A stretch of 64,000 bases of DNA from Methylovorus glucosotrophus (lineage in GTDB: Bacteria > Pseudomonadota > Gammaproteobacteria > Burkholderiales > Methylophilaceae), in assembly GCF_009858335.1 (NCBI RefSeq), contig NZ_VMSE01000001.1:310001-374000 (forward strand), given 5' to 3'. Both the position numbers and the translations under genes were made by a program. Of the stretch, positions 7,889 to 16,412 are shown piece by piece; positions within the stretch are counted from its first letter, which is position 1, and every line of letters begins with the position of its first letter. A model generated the notes under the pieces. That model searched no databases and was not told where the DNA came from. It saw only the letters and a list, made by a program, of their open reading frames with translations.

Positions 7889-8551
7889 TTAGAATTCGAA
7901 GCGAGCTGGATGAGGCGCGTTTTGCAGAGGGGGCACCGAGGTTTCAAACAGCACATCGTGACGGAAACTGTCGGCGCTGACGCGACGTATCATGGTGGCT
8001 TCCATGGCAGGGCCCTCGCCTACCACGGCAAACAGGCGACCGTTGATGGCGAGTTGCTGTTCGGCAATCACGGGCAGCAAAGGCAGCGAGCCGGTGAACA
8101 CGATGACATCATACGGTGCGCCATTGGCCCAGCCCTGGCTGCCATCGGCAATTTCTAGGTTCACATTGTGTATGCCGTGCTGTTGCAGTTTGCGTTGGGC
8201 GGCAACGCTGAGGTCAGCATGAATTTCCAGGCTGACCACTTCCTTGGCGAGCGTTGCCAGCAAGGCGGTCAGGTAGCCACTGCCCGTGCCGATTTCGAGC
8301 ACGCGGTCAGTTTTGCTGATTTCCAGCGCCTGCACGATGCGGCCTTCCATCTTGGGTGAAAGCATTTGCTGACCAGCGCCGATGGGGATTTCCAGATCAG
8401 CAAACGCCAGACCACGATATTGTTCCGGCACAAAATCCTCGCGGGGTACCTGACTTAACAGGTCCAGTACGCGGGCGTCCAGCACTTCCCATGTGCGGAT
8501 CTGCTGCTCAATCATGTTAAAACGTGCTTGTTCTACATCCTTATGCATCAT
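7889..8551 (-). CDS. pcm: Protein-L-isoaspartate O-methyltransferase
   Basis: Repairs isoaspartyl residues in aged proteins by S-adenosylmethionine-dependent methylation in the cytoplasm. The 220-residue product contains the SAM-binding motif DRVLEIGTGSGYLTALLA, post-motif VVSLEIHADL, and the N-terminal family stretch PREDFVPEQYRGLAFADLEI with PIGAGQQMLSP following. It is the first gene of the operon pcm-tolC-hydrolase-hypothetical and has its own sigma-70-type promoter at 8584-8611. The pcm-tolC pairing is common in betaproteobacteria, although the link is not understood. A second Met directly follows the first, so the start could be one codon later. Confidence 0.93.
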   Translation of the reverse strand: MMHKDVEQARFNMIEQQIRTWEVLDARVLDLLSQVPREDFVPEQYRGLAFADLEIPIGAGQQMLSPKMEGRIVQALEISKTDRVLEIGTGSGYLTALLATLAKEVVSLEIHADLSVAAQRKLQQHGIHNVNLEIADGSQGWANGAPYDVIVFTGSLPLLPVIAEQQLAINGRLFAVVGEGPAMEATMIRRVSADSFRHDVLFETSVPPLQNAPHPARFEF

Positions 8552-8583
8552 CTTGCTTCCGTCGCATGGTCAGTGAGTGCTTG

Positions 8584-8611
8584 ATTATAGCGCCTGCACT
8601 CCGAGTTTCAA
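8584..8611 (-). promoter_or_regulatory. Sigma-70 promoter of the pcm operon
   Basis: On the minus strand TTGAAA (8611-8606) and a perfect TATAAT (8589-8584) lie 16 bp apart, about 30 bp upstream of pcm. This is the best sigma-70 match in this part of the window. Confidence 0.65.
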
Positions 8612-8646
8612 TCAATACGGTTCAATCCCGTTTTCTCTGGCTGATT

Positions 8647-10020
8647 TCAATGACTTGAATCAGATGCGGGCTCATCATCCAGCTTGTAACGGCTGAGCTT
8701 GTACCACAGCGAACGCTCGCTGATATCCAGCAGCTTGGCGGCCCGGCTTTTATTGCCTTTGCTCTGCCGCAGGGCGGCTTCAATCAGTTTTTTCTCCAGC
8801 GCTTCGGTAGCCAGTGGCAAGGACAATACGGCAGTGGCATTCTCCGGCGATACAGACGCCGACAAGGGGCTGGCGCTGAGAATATCGGCAGGCAGGTGTT
8901 GCGGTTCAATGGCGGATTTTCCGCAAACGATGCATGAGCGTTCCAGCACGTTTTCCAGCTCGCGTACATTGCCCGGCCACGCATACGATTGCAGCGCAAA
9001 CAGGGCAGCCTCACTGATGCTGGCCTGGCGTTTCTGCAGAAAATGCGACACCAGCAGGGGAATATCGCCGTTGCGATCGCGCAAGGGTGGCAAGTCTATC
9101 CGGAACACATTCAGGCGGTAATACAGATCCTCGCGCAGCTTGCCTTCCTTGACGGCTTGCATCGGGTCGCGGTTGGTGGCGGCAATCACGCGGATGTCCA
9201 CGGCGGTGGCGCGGTTGCTGCCCAGACGTTCGATCACGCCTTCCTGCAGTGCGCGCAGCAGTTTGGCCTGCAGGTTGACCGGCATTTCCGTCACCTCGTC
9301 CAGAAACAAGGTGCCGCCATCGGCCAGTTCGAATTTGCCTATGCGCTCCTTGATGGCGCCGGTGAAAGCGCCGCGTTCGTGACCAAACAATTCCGACTCC
9401 AGCATTTCGGAGGGGATGGCGGCACAATTCACCGCGACAAACAGCGCATCCTTGCGCGGCGAAAGCTGGTGCACACCACGCGCCACCAGCTCCTTGCCGG
9501 TACCGGTCTCGCCGACAATCAGGGTAGTGGCTTTTTCCGGGGCGACCTGGCGGATGGCTTGCTGCACGCGCTGCATGGCCGGGCTCTGGCCGACCATGCC
9601 GTCATCGCCGTGCGCCTCTTCACGCAGGAACTGGTTTTCCAGCTTGAGGCGGCTCAGCGAAAGCGCACGCTCAATGGCAATTTCCAGGGTTTCCAGATCA
9701 AACGGCCGCAAAATGTAATCCGACGCGCCCAGCTTCATGGCTGCAACGGCGGTGCTGATTTCGCCCTGAGCCGTCACGATGATCACCGGCACCTGCAGCC
9801 CTTCCTTCTGCATGGCTTGCAGCAGTTGCAGGCCATCCATCACCGGCATATGCAAATCACTCACCACCAGGTCAGCGCCGCCTTCGCGCAGGATATCCAG
9901 CGCCTCCCGGCCATTTTCGGCCACTACCGGCTGGTAACCGGCTTGTCGCAGGCTGATCTCCAGCAAGCGGCGCATATTGGGTTCATCGTCCAGTGCCAGG
10001 ATGCGTTTGAGGGGGGACAT
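8647..10020 (-). CDS. NtrC-family sigma-54-dependent response regulator
   Basis: A 457-residue activator of sigma-54 RNA polymerase. The receiver domain (1-120) has the acidic pair DD at 11-12 and phospho-acceptor Asp55 ([10 protein letters not shown]). The AAA+ domain (about 140-370) has Walker A GETGTGKE, the sigma-54 contact loop [15 protein letters not shown] and the arginine-finger region. A Fis-type helix-turn-helix ends the protein ([19 protein letters not shown]). One oddity is that the near-invariant Lys of the receiver (KPF) is Arg105 here (YILRPFD). It is cotranscribed with the preceding kinase gene (one-base overlap at 10020). Targets are unknown; the divergent outer-membrane and binding-protein genes are candidates, but no good sigma-54 site was found there. 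Confidence 0.93.
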   Translation of the reverse strand: MSPLKRILALDDEPNMRRLLEISLRQAGYQPVVAENGREALDILREGGADLVVSDLHMPVMDGLQLLQAMQKEGLQVPVIIVTAQGEISTAVAAMKLGASDYILRPFDLETLEIAIERALSLSRLKLENQFLREEAHGDDGMVGQSPAMQRVQQAIRQVAPEKATTLIVGETGTGKELVARGVHQLSPRKDALFVAVNCAAIPSEMLESELFGHERGAFTGAIKERIGKFELADGGTLFLDEVTEMPVNLQAKLLRALQEGVIERLGSNRATAVDIRVIAATNRDPMQAVKEGKLREDLYYRLNVFRIDLPPLRDRNGDIPLLVSHFLQKRQASISEAALFALQSYAWPGNVRELENVLERSCIVCGKSAIEPQHLPADILSASPLSASVSPENATAVLSLPLATEALEKKLIEAALRQSKGNKSRAAKLLDISERSLWYKLSRYKLDDEPASDSSH

Positions 10021-11699
10021 TATTTTTCTACTCCGGAAAGAGGTAACAAAATACGGAATTCAGCGCCGCCCAGCGTGCTGGTGATGGCGCGTATGCTGCC
10101 ATGATGTGCTTGCACAATTTGTCGTACGACGGACAGACCGAGGCCGATGCCACCGCTGCGCTTGGTAAAGAAGGGGTCAAATACCTGCTCACGCTGTTCT
10201 TCGGGTATGCCCGGGCCATTGTCAGATACGGTAATGCAGGCATGCTCACCAGCTGTGCTGCTACCCAGCACGATGCGGCCGCCCTCCGGCAATACCTGAA
10301 TGGCATTCAGCAGCAGGTTGAGCAAGACCTGTGTCATCTGTTCCGGGTCGCAGATGGCAATCAGGCCTGCATCCAGCTGGGTTTCCAGCGCGATATGTTT
10401 TTTCTCGGCCTGCATGCGCAGCATGGCGGCCGACTGGGAGCACAGCTGGCTGATGTCCACGGGCGTGAAATTGGGCAGGCGTGGCCGGGCCGAGTCGATG
10501 AGGGTGGATACCAGTTTGTTCAGGCGCTCGGTTTCGCTGATGATGAACCCGCACACTTCGCGGCCTTCTTCGCTGAGGGTGGGTTCGCGCAGCAACACCT
10601 GGGCTGAGGAGCGCAAAATGCCTAGCGGCGTGCGCACTTCATGGCTCATGGCGGCTGCCATTTCACCGACTACGGCGAGCTTGGCGGCGCGCGTCAGGTT
10701 TTCTTTGGAGCGCTCCAGGTCTTCGATCATGCGGGCAAAGGCGTGTGACATGGCATCAATCTCGGCCGGGCCACCGCGCGGTGGGGCCAAATTGCTAGGT
10801 GCACGCATAAAGCCCAGGGCAAAATTCGTCAGCTTGGCGATGGGGCGTGTAATGGCGCGGGCAACCGGCACGGCGATGAGCGTCGCCAGCGCCACGGTCA
10901 CCAGCAGCAGGGCCAGGAAGATAAACGCCATTTGACGCACCGGCGTCATGGCCTGTGCGCGGTTTTGCAGAATGTCCACGCGCCAGTCGAAGCCGGCAAA
11001 GTTCTGGTAACCATTGGTCTTGGCATGGCTGCTCAGTTTTTTTGCCAGATGAATCGCATGCCAGCGGCTGGTGCTGCTGAGGAGATGCTGCTGATTATCG
11101 TAGAGCGCGGCGGCACTGCGGCCAGTGACTGCACTTTCCAGCACATGCTGCACCTGCAGCCAGTCGAATACGGCCACCAGTTGCCCGACCGGCGCTTCGG
11201 TGGAGGTGCTGTAGATGGTGGCGAGTATAGGCAAGCGGTCATGGTCTATCGCCCCCAGGCTGATCTGCGTTTGCGGCAGGCTGGCCTTTTGCCAGGGCTG
11301 GATGGGCTTGTGAGGCTGGCCAATGCGCTGGATATTGCTCGATGCCACAATCATGCCCTGGTTGTTGACCACATACAGCTCAACATAAATATCGCGGTAG
11401 CTTTGCTTGAGGTCGCTCAGGAATTTGGACAGTCGCTTGTCGACATCGTCAATGCGGATTTCCTGCATGATCTCGAGCTGGCTCCACGACGCCACGTTCT
11501 GCAAGCGTTCAAACATCATGCGATCCACTTCATCGGCCGTGGCGATCGCGCGCGTTGTCATGTCACGCTTGATTTCGGTCTTGAGGGCGCTCCGGGCCTC
11601 GTAAAACGCCATGCCGGTAATCAGCAGGGTGGGCAGCAAACCTGCCAGTAGAAACGCCCCTAACAGGATGTATCGTATCGGTAGCGCTTTGCTGAGCAT
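10020..11699 (-). CDS. Membrane-bound sensor histidine kinase
   Basis: A 559-residue kinase, partner of the NtrC-type regulator that overlaps its end. A membrane helix at about 10-32 and a second at about 270-295 enclose a periplasmic sensor of roughly 235 residues that looks like a Cache-type fold (VELYVVNNQGMIVASSN is typical). HAMP follows, then the HisKA box with the phospho-acceptor His in AAAMSHEVRTPLGILRSSAQ. The ATPase domain shows the N box (LLNLLLNAIQVLPEGG), G1 (SDNGPGIPEE), F box (VFDPFFTKR) and G2 (GGIGLGLSVVRQIV). The signal is not evident, but the divergent porin-like and binding-protein-like genes suggest a small solute or anion. Confidence 0.92.
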   Translation of the reverse strand: MLSKALPIRYILLGAFLLAGLLPTLLITGMAFYEARSALKTEIKRDMTTRAIATADEVDRMMFERLQNVASWSQLEIMQEIRIDDVDKRLSKFLSDLKQSYRDIYVELYVVNNQGMIVASSNIQRIGQPHKPIQPWQKASLPQTQISLGAIDHDRLPILATIYSTSTEAPVGQLVAVFDWLQVQHVLESAVTGRSAAALYDNQQHLLSSTSRWHAIHLAKKLSSHAKTNGYQNFAGFDWRVDILQNRAQAMTPVRQMAFIFLALLLVTVALATLIAVPVARAITRPIAKLTNFALGFMRAPSNLAPPRGGPAEIDAMSHAFARMIEDLERSKENLTRAAKLAVVGEMAAAMSHEVRTPLGILRSSAQVLLREPTLSEEGREVCGFIISETERLNKLVSTLIDSARPRLPNFTPVDISQLCSQSAAMLRMQAEKKHIALETQLDAGLIAICDPEQMTQVLLNLLLNAIQVLPEGGRIVLGSSTAGEHACITVSDNGPGIPEEQREQVFDPFFTKRSGGIGLGLSVVRQIVQAHHGSIRAITSTLGGAEFRILLPLSGVEK

Positions 11700-11807
11700 G
11701 ATTTCAGTGCGAGAATCCGCAAATCGGCATCAGGCGCTCTTCGCAAAACGCAGCGCGCCTGAGGCAAGGGAAGGTGTATTTTTGGTGATTCATACGCTGG
11801 GGAATGT

Positions 11808-12803
11808 ATGCGTGCATTAAGCTGCTATGGGGTGTTGAGTGTAGTCGTCGCACTCAGCCTCTGCAAGTCTGCTGCGGCGGACGATACGGCAGGCGGTTTT
11901 CTCGATGGCTTCAAGCTGGGCGGTTATTCCAGTGCCTATCTGAATGTGCATCCCGGTGGTAAATCAGAAGCCAGCCTGGAAGAGGTGAGCTTTTTGCTGC
12001 GCTGGGAAGGCGAAGGCCGCTGGCGGTTTTTCGCAGAACTTGAGCAGGAAAAACCCGTGAGCTGGAAGTCCGGCGAGGGACTCACCAACGATGGTGCCAG
12101 GATAGACCTGGAGCGTTTCTACTTCGATTACAACATATCCGAACAATATAATCTGCGCGCTGGCCGCTTCCTGACCCCGGCTGGCCGCTGGAATCTTATC
12201 CATGCTGCGCCGCTGGTATGGACTACCACCCGCCCGTTGGCGACCAGCCGCCTGTTCCCGCAATCTACCAACGGCATCATGCTGTATGGTGCCAAGTCGT
12301 TTGATAACCGTGCCTTTGAATATACGTTTTTCATGGAGGCGCTGGAAGACCAGCATCTGGACGGCGACGAGATTCAGTATCGCGATACCCATGGCGCGCG
12401 GTTTGCCTTTACCGGCAAGCTCAATCTTGGCCTCACCCTGATGGAATTTACCGAGGATATCCCCGGCACGCCGCAGTTCCGGATGATGGGGGCCGACTTC
12501 ATGGTCAAGCATGATGACTGGGAGTTTAGCGGAGAAGCCTATCAGCGTTACTACAGCAATAACCGTGATGGCGGCAGTGGCGCCTATCTGCAGGCGGTAG
12601 CGCCTCTGGGCAATCGCTGGTTTGCCGTCGGTCGGCTGGAAAACTTCAAACGCCCGGCAGAAGGCTCGGCCGAACGCTGGGTCGTGGGCACCGCATGGCG
12701 CTTGCAGCCTAACCGGGTGTTCAAGCTCGAGTATGTGGGTGGCGATGAAGAGCGTGCCGACGCGCCCAAGGGCCTGTTTACTTCGTTTGCCATCCTGTTC
12801 TGA
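11808..12803 (+). CDS. Outer-membrane porin-like beta-barrel protein
   Basis: A 331-residue protein with a signal peptide (first 24 residues, ending SAAA) and a sequence of alternating aromatic/polar strands. It ends in SFAILF, whose final Phe is the signal for outer-membrane assembly. Segments such as ERFYFDYNISEQYNLRAGRF and LTPAGRWNLIHAAPLVWTT resemble porins or phosphate/anion-type channels. It is divergent from the kinase/regulator operon, with 108 bp between, and its stop overlaps the start of the next gene (TGATG). Together these suggest a sensed and imported, or surface-detected, solute. The substrate is unknown. GGGGA just ahead of the start serves as a ribosome-binding site. Confidence 0.72.
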   Translation: MRALSCYGVLSVVVALSLCKSAAADDTAGGFLDGFKLGGYSSAYLNVHPGGKSEASLEEVSFLLRWEGEGRWRFFAELEQEKPVSWKSGEGLTNDGARIDLERFYFDYNISEQYNLRAGRFLTPAGRWNLIHAAPLVWTTTRPLATSRLFPQSTNGIMLYGAKSFDNRAFEYTFFMEALEDQHLDGDEIQYRDTHGARFAFTGKLNLGLTLMEFTEDIPGTPQFRMMGADFMVKHDDWEFSGEAYQRYYSNNRDGGSGAYLQAVAPLGNRWFAVGRLENFKRPAEGSAERWVVGTAWRLQPNRVFKLEYVGGDEERADAPKGLFTSFAILF

Positions 12804-13342
12804 TGCTCTCCCGCCCTGGCATGTTGCGCTATCGAGACCTTCTGACGGTGTGGGTGTCACGTCCGTGCATGGCGGTGCTCGCGCTCGTCTTCGCCGGCAT
12901 GCTATCCATGGGCCAGCCCTTGGCAGCCCCTGCGGATACGCTGGCGGTGGTGGTGCCCAAGACGCAGAGCGGCAAGATAGGCAGCCTGGTCGATCTCTCG
13001 CTGATTTACTGGCGCAAAAAACTGTATTGGTCAGAAGGGGTGCGTATGCAGCCGGTGAACCTGCCGACCGATAGTCCCCAGCGCCGACAGTTCTCGCAGC
13101 GCGTGCTGGGCAGCTTGCCCGAGACGCAAGCCGAATACTGGAACGAAGTGTATTACCACGGCACTACGCCGCCGCATGTGGTTTCCTCGCAAGAGGCGGT
13201 CCTGCGCTATGTGGCGGATACACCGGGTGGCATAGGCTATGTCGACGCCTGCAAGGTGGATTCCCGGGTCAAAGCTGTGGCCTGGCTGTTGGGAGATGGA
13301 TCGTTTACTACCAGCCCGCCCGCCCTGAACTGCCCCCCTTAA
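12803..13342 (+). CDS. Short PstS-like periplasmic binding-domain protein
   Basis: A 179-residue protein with an N-terminal hydrophobic segment (about 20-42, ending PLAA). The following domain reads like half of a phosphate-type binding protein: DLSLIYWRKKLYWSEGVRMQ, then NLPTDSPQRRQFSQRVLG, and EAVLRYVADTPGGIGYVDAC. The YVADTPGGIGYV wording is characteristic of the PstS/phosphate-binding superfamily. Full PstS proteins are about twice this length, so this is a single-lobe version. Translation is coupled to the upstream porin-like gene by a one-base overlap. It may feed ligand information to the neighbouring two-component system; that role is inference. An internal Met (MAVLALVFAG, residue 23) would also give a good signal peptide. 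Confidence 0.62.
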   Translation: MLSRPGMLRYRDLLTVWVSRPCMAVLALVFAGMLSMGQPLAAPADTLAVVVPKTQSGKIGSLVDLSLIYWRKKLYWSEGVRMQPVNLPTDSPQRRQFSQRVLGSLPETQAEYWNEVYYHGTTPPHVVSSQEAVLRYVADTPGGIGYVDACKVDSRVKAVAWLLGDGSFTTSPPALNCPP

Positions 13343-13568
13343 GTGCTTGCCGCATAGCGATTTTTTTGATCAATCGCGAGGGCCGTAAACTCCCTGGCGC
13401 GATAAACCCTGCAATTTTTGTATGGTCTTGGCTTGCACCTGACAATTCCTGCGCTTCGACTATTTGCGATGAAATATATAAGTATATGATTTATAAAAAA
13501 TAGTTGCCATTTTTTTAACATGGCATGCCGATTGCGACATGATGACTACCACTTACAGGAGAGTCGTC

Positions 13569-14210
13569 ATGTTGCCGGCACCGAGCTTTGATCCCCAGAA
13601 AATAACACAAGCGCATCAGTCATATACGACCAAGCGCCAGCAAGCGATTGTGCCCTTGCATATGGCGGGTGGCTTGCAAACCACGCTGGCCGGGCCGGAT
13701 GCACAGGATCGCGCGGAGCTGGAGCAGTTTGTGCGCAGCGTGTTCCGACTGGTGCATGGCGCCCGCATACGCCATTTCATGCCGACGCTGATGAGCCTGC
13801 GCGATGACGAGGGCAATTTGCATGCAGTATGTGGCGTGCGACATGCAGCCGAGCAGCCCCTGTTTCTGGAAACCTATCTCGATCAGCCGGTCGACTTGAT
13901 CCTGAGTGCTTCGACCGGCAAGCAGGTCGCGCGCGACCAGATTCTGGAGGTGGGCAATCTGGCGGTATTTCAGCCTGTGCATATTCGCCATCTGCTCGCC
14001 AGCGTGAGCCTTTACCTGCATGGCAGCCAGGCCGAGTGGGCCGTGTTTACCGCCACACCTGCCCTGCGCAATGCCCTGCTCAAGCTGAACATGCAGCTGG
14101 TGCATCTGGGGGCGGCCGATATTCAGCGCTTGCCCGCCGAAGAGCGCCCTGACTGGGGCCGTTATTATGACAATGCACCGCAAGTGCTTGCTGTGCGTCG
14201 CATGCAGTAG
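13569..14210 (+). CDS. Thermostable-hemolysin-family protein, N-acyltransferase-like
   Basis: A 213-residue protein of the family named after Vibrio delta-VPH (thermostable hemolysin). The pattern recalls GNAT or LuxI/FeeM-like N-acyl synthases: an N-terminal RHFMPTLMSLRDDEGNLHAV strand pair, then QILEVGNLAVFQP, equivalent to the E-x-S-R-x-A-V strand of acyl-amino-acid synthases. That makes acyl transfer more plausible than haemolysis here. The start at 13569 is chosen because AGGAG lies eight bases upstream; ATGs at 13539/13542 have none. It is the first gene of a five-gene operon and is followed after eight bases by an AMP-forming acid ligase that could supply its acyl donor. The 226-bp AT-rich region upstream (around 13470-13510) must hold the promoter, but I could not fix it. 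Confidence 0.72.
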   Translation: MLPAPSFDPQKITQAHQSYTTKRQQAIVPLHMAGGLQTTLAGPDAQDRAELEQFVRSVFRLVHGARIRHFMPTLMSLRDDEGNLHAVCGVRHAAEQPLFLETYLDQPVDLILSASTGKQVARDQILEVGNLAVFQPVHIRHLLASVSLYLHGSQAEWAVFTATPALRNALLKLNMQLVHLGAADIQRLPAEERPDWGRYYDNAPQVLAVRRMQ

Positions 14211-14218
14211 GAGCTGGC

Positions 14219-15745
14219 ATGTCTATTCTGACCACCATTCAGCAGCACGCAGAAACCAGGCCAGACCATACGGCCCTGCGTGGCAGCCATGTCAGCATCC
14301 CATATAAATCACTCCCTGCTGAAATCAATGCAGCAGCGGCGTTCATTCAACAGTCCGGTCTCCCACAAGAGCGGCCACAGGCGGTGGCGATTGCCATGGA
14401 GAATGACCCTGCCTGGGCCGTGCTTGATTTGGCTTGCCTTCAACTGCAGCTGCCTGTGGTGCCCTTGCCTGGATTTTTCTCGCCGCAGCAAATCATGCAC
14501 GCCATACAGGATGCTGGTATCGATACCTTGTTCTGCCAGCAGCCCATGGTCATGGAGCAACTGTTGCTGGCGCAGGGCTATCGCATCGTCCGCAAGCATC
14601 ACCAGCTGGTGGGTGGGCAACTGGTCAGCCGCTTGCAGTTTGAAAACCCCGAACCCAGAGCCTTGCCAGCCGGCACGGCAAAGGTGACGTATACCTCCGG
14701 CACGACGGGTCAACCCAAAGGGGTATGCCTCAGTGCGCAGGCCATGGAGCAGGTCAGTCGCTCGCTCGCCGATGCCACGGCGGCTTCTGCCGAGGATAGT
14801 CATCTCAGCATCCTGCCCTTGTCGACCTTGCTGGAAAACATCGCCGGGCTTTATCTGCCCTTGCTGGTCGGGGCAACCACGACCTTGTATTCATCTAGCC
14901 GTGTGGGCTTGAGTGGGGCGTCTGGCCTCAATGTGCCGCAGTTGCTGCGCACCATACAGGAAACCAATCCGACCACTCTGCTGCTGATTCCCGAGCTGCT
15001 GCGTGCCTTGGTCATGGCTGCCGAGTCTGGCTGGGTTCCCCCCGCGAGCTTGCGCCTGATTGCCGTGGGTGGCGCCCGCGTGGCACCGCGGTTGCTGCAG
15101 CGGGCTGTAGAGCTGGGCCTGCCAGTGTGTGAGGGCTATGGCTTGTCGGAATGTGCTTCGGTGGTGGCGTTCAATGCGCCCGGCCAGCAGCGCCCGGGTA
15201 GCGTGGGCAAGCTGCTTCCCCACGTGCAGCTTGCATTTGCCAGTGATGGCGAACTGCTGGTGGCAGGCAGCACCCTGCTTGGCTATGCCGCCCAGCCAGC
15301 CATACATGTCACGTACTGGCCTACCGGCGATATTGGTTATCTGGACAAGGATGGCTATCTACATATCACGGGCCGCAAAAAGAATATCTACATCACCTCA
15401 TACGGACGCAATGTGTCGCCGGAATGGGTGGAAAGCGAACTGGCCCTGTCGCCGGTGATCGCGCAGGTTGCCGTGTTTGGCGAGGCGCGCCCCTGGAGCG
15501 TGGCGGTGATTGTGCCGCACGTATCCGGCGATATAACGGCGCAGATTGAAGCTGCCGTGCAACAAGCAAATCAGACGCTGCCGGACTATGCCCGCGTGCA
15601 GCAATGGATTCTGGCCGAACATCCTTTTAGCCCGCAAAACCAGCAGCTCACCCCGAATGGCAGGCTGCGGCGCGATGCCATCTGGCAGCAATATGCTGCG
15701 CGTATAAATCCTTTATATGAAAGAGAACACCATGAAGTTTTATGA
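14219..15745 (+). CDS. AMP-dependent acyl-CoA/acyl-acid synthetase (ANL superfamily)
   Basis: A 508-residue adenylate-forming ligase, expected to activate a carboxylic acid as acyl-AMP and then acyl-CoA. The phosphate loop is TYTSGTTGQPKGVCLS (about residue 157). The A5 motif is EGYGLSECASVVAFN, A7 is WPTGDIGYLDKDGYLHI and the hinge is TGRKKNIYITSYGRNVSPEW. The C-terminal catalytic Lys of classical ligases should fall in the last stretch, which reads PFSPQNQQLTPNGRLRRDAI. The usual T-x-x-G-K is therefore LTPNGRLRR, with Arg in place of Lys. It follows the acyltransferase-like gene by eight bases with AGGAG as ribosome-binding site, and its end overlaps the diiron-oxidase-like gene by 14 bases. 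The acid substrate is unknown. Confidence 0.87.
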   Translation: MSILTTIQQHAETRPDHTALRGSHVSIPYKSLPAEINAAAAFIQQSGLPQERPQAVAIAMENDPAWAVLDLACLQLQLPVVPLPGFFSPQQIMHAIQDAGIDTLFCQQPMVMEQLLLAQGYRIVRKHHQLVGGQLVSRLQFENPEPRALPAGTAKVTYTSGTTGQPKGVCLSAQAMEQVSRSLADATAASAEDSHLSILPLSTLLENIAGLYLPLLVGATTTLYSSSRVGLSGASGLNVPQLLRTIQETNPTTLLLIPELLRALVMAAESGWVPPASLRLIAVGGARVAPRLLQRAVELGLPVCEGYGLSECASVVAFNAPGQQRPGSVGKLLPHVQLAFASDGELLVAGSTLLGYAAQPAIHVTYWPTGDIGYLDKDGYLHITGRKKNIYITSYGRNVSPEWVESELALSPVIAQVAVFGEARPWSVAVIVPHVSGDITAQIEAAVQQANQTLPDYARVQQWILAEHPFSPQNQQLTPNGRLRRDAIWQQYAARINPLYEREHHEVL

Positions 15746-16412
15746 TGAATTGCTTGCTGCGACAGAGTCGCAACGAAATGCGCTGTTCAGCCTGCCCTTG
15801 ATTCGTGCGGGTGCCAGCGGTCAGGTGAGCCTGGATGCGTATATCGCGTTTTTGACCGAGGCTTATCACCACGTCAAGCATACCGTGCCCTTGCTGATGG
15901 CCTGCGGTGCGCGCCTGCCTGAGCGTTATGAGTGGCTGCGCGAGGCGGTGGCCGAATATATTGAAGAAGAGCTGGGGCATCAGGAGTGGATTCTGAATGA
16001 CATCAAGGCCAGTGGTGGCGATGCCGAAGCCGTGCGCCATGGCAAGCCCGGCCTGGCTACCGAGATCATGGTGGCCTATGCCCACGACACCATACAGCGT
16101 GTTAATCCGATCGGTTTCTTCGGCATGGTGCTGGTGCTGGAAGGTACCAGTACCGCGCTGGCAACTCAGGCAGGCGAAGCCATCCGTACCAGCCTGGGCC
16201 TGGGCAAGGGTAGCTTCACCTATCTCACTTCTCATGGCGCGCTGGATGTCGGGCACACCGCTTTTTATGAAGGCCTGGTCAACTGTATTGAAGATGCGGA
16301 TGACAGGGCGCAACTGATCCACAGTGCCCGTGTGTTTTATCTACTATATGGCAATATTTTCCGCGAGCTGGGTGAGCGATTCCTGCCCGCGGCGTATCAG
16401 GAGGCCGCATGA
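15732..16412 (+). CDS. Heme-oxygenase-like diiron oxidase (TenA/CADD/UndA fold)
   Basis: A 226-residue all-helical protein. Counting from MKFYDE, a full set of candidate iron ligands is present: Glu80 and His83 (EELGH, ExxH), Glu137 (LVLEG), then His168, Asp172 and His175 (SHGALDVGH, HxxxDxxH). This order and spacing match the heme-oxygenase-like diiron oxidase/oxygenase group (UndA, CADD, SznF, BesC), not TenA thiaminases. Such enzymes cleave or oxidise fatty acids, amino acids or aromatic precursors with O2. It overlaps the ligase gene by 14 bases and the SDR gene by four (ATGA). The start at 15732 is preferred over 15717, which has no ribosome-binding site. Substrate and product are unknown. 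Confidence 0.83.
   Translation: MKFYDELLAATESQRNALFSLPLIRAGASGQVSLDAYIAFLTEAYHHVKHTVPLLMACGARLPERYEWLREAVAEYIEEELGHQEWILNDIKASGGDAEAVRHGKPGLATEIMVAYAHDTIQRVNPIGFFGMVLVLEGTSTALATQAGEAIRTSLGLGKGSFTYLTSHGALDVGHTAFYEGLVNCIEDADDRAQLIHSARVFYLLYGNIFRELGERFLPAAYQEAA

Noticed and set aside
11772..11787. Weak sigma-54-like element (TGGTGATTCATACGCT) before the porin-like gene divergent from the NtrC-type regulator
   Set aside because: GG and GC are ten bases apart, but the other consensus positions fail and the implied start lies too close to the start codon to leave a ribosome-binding site.
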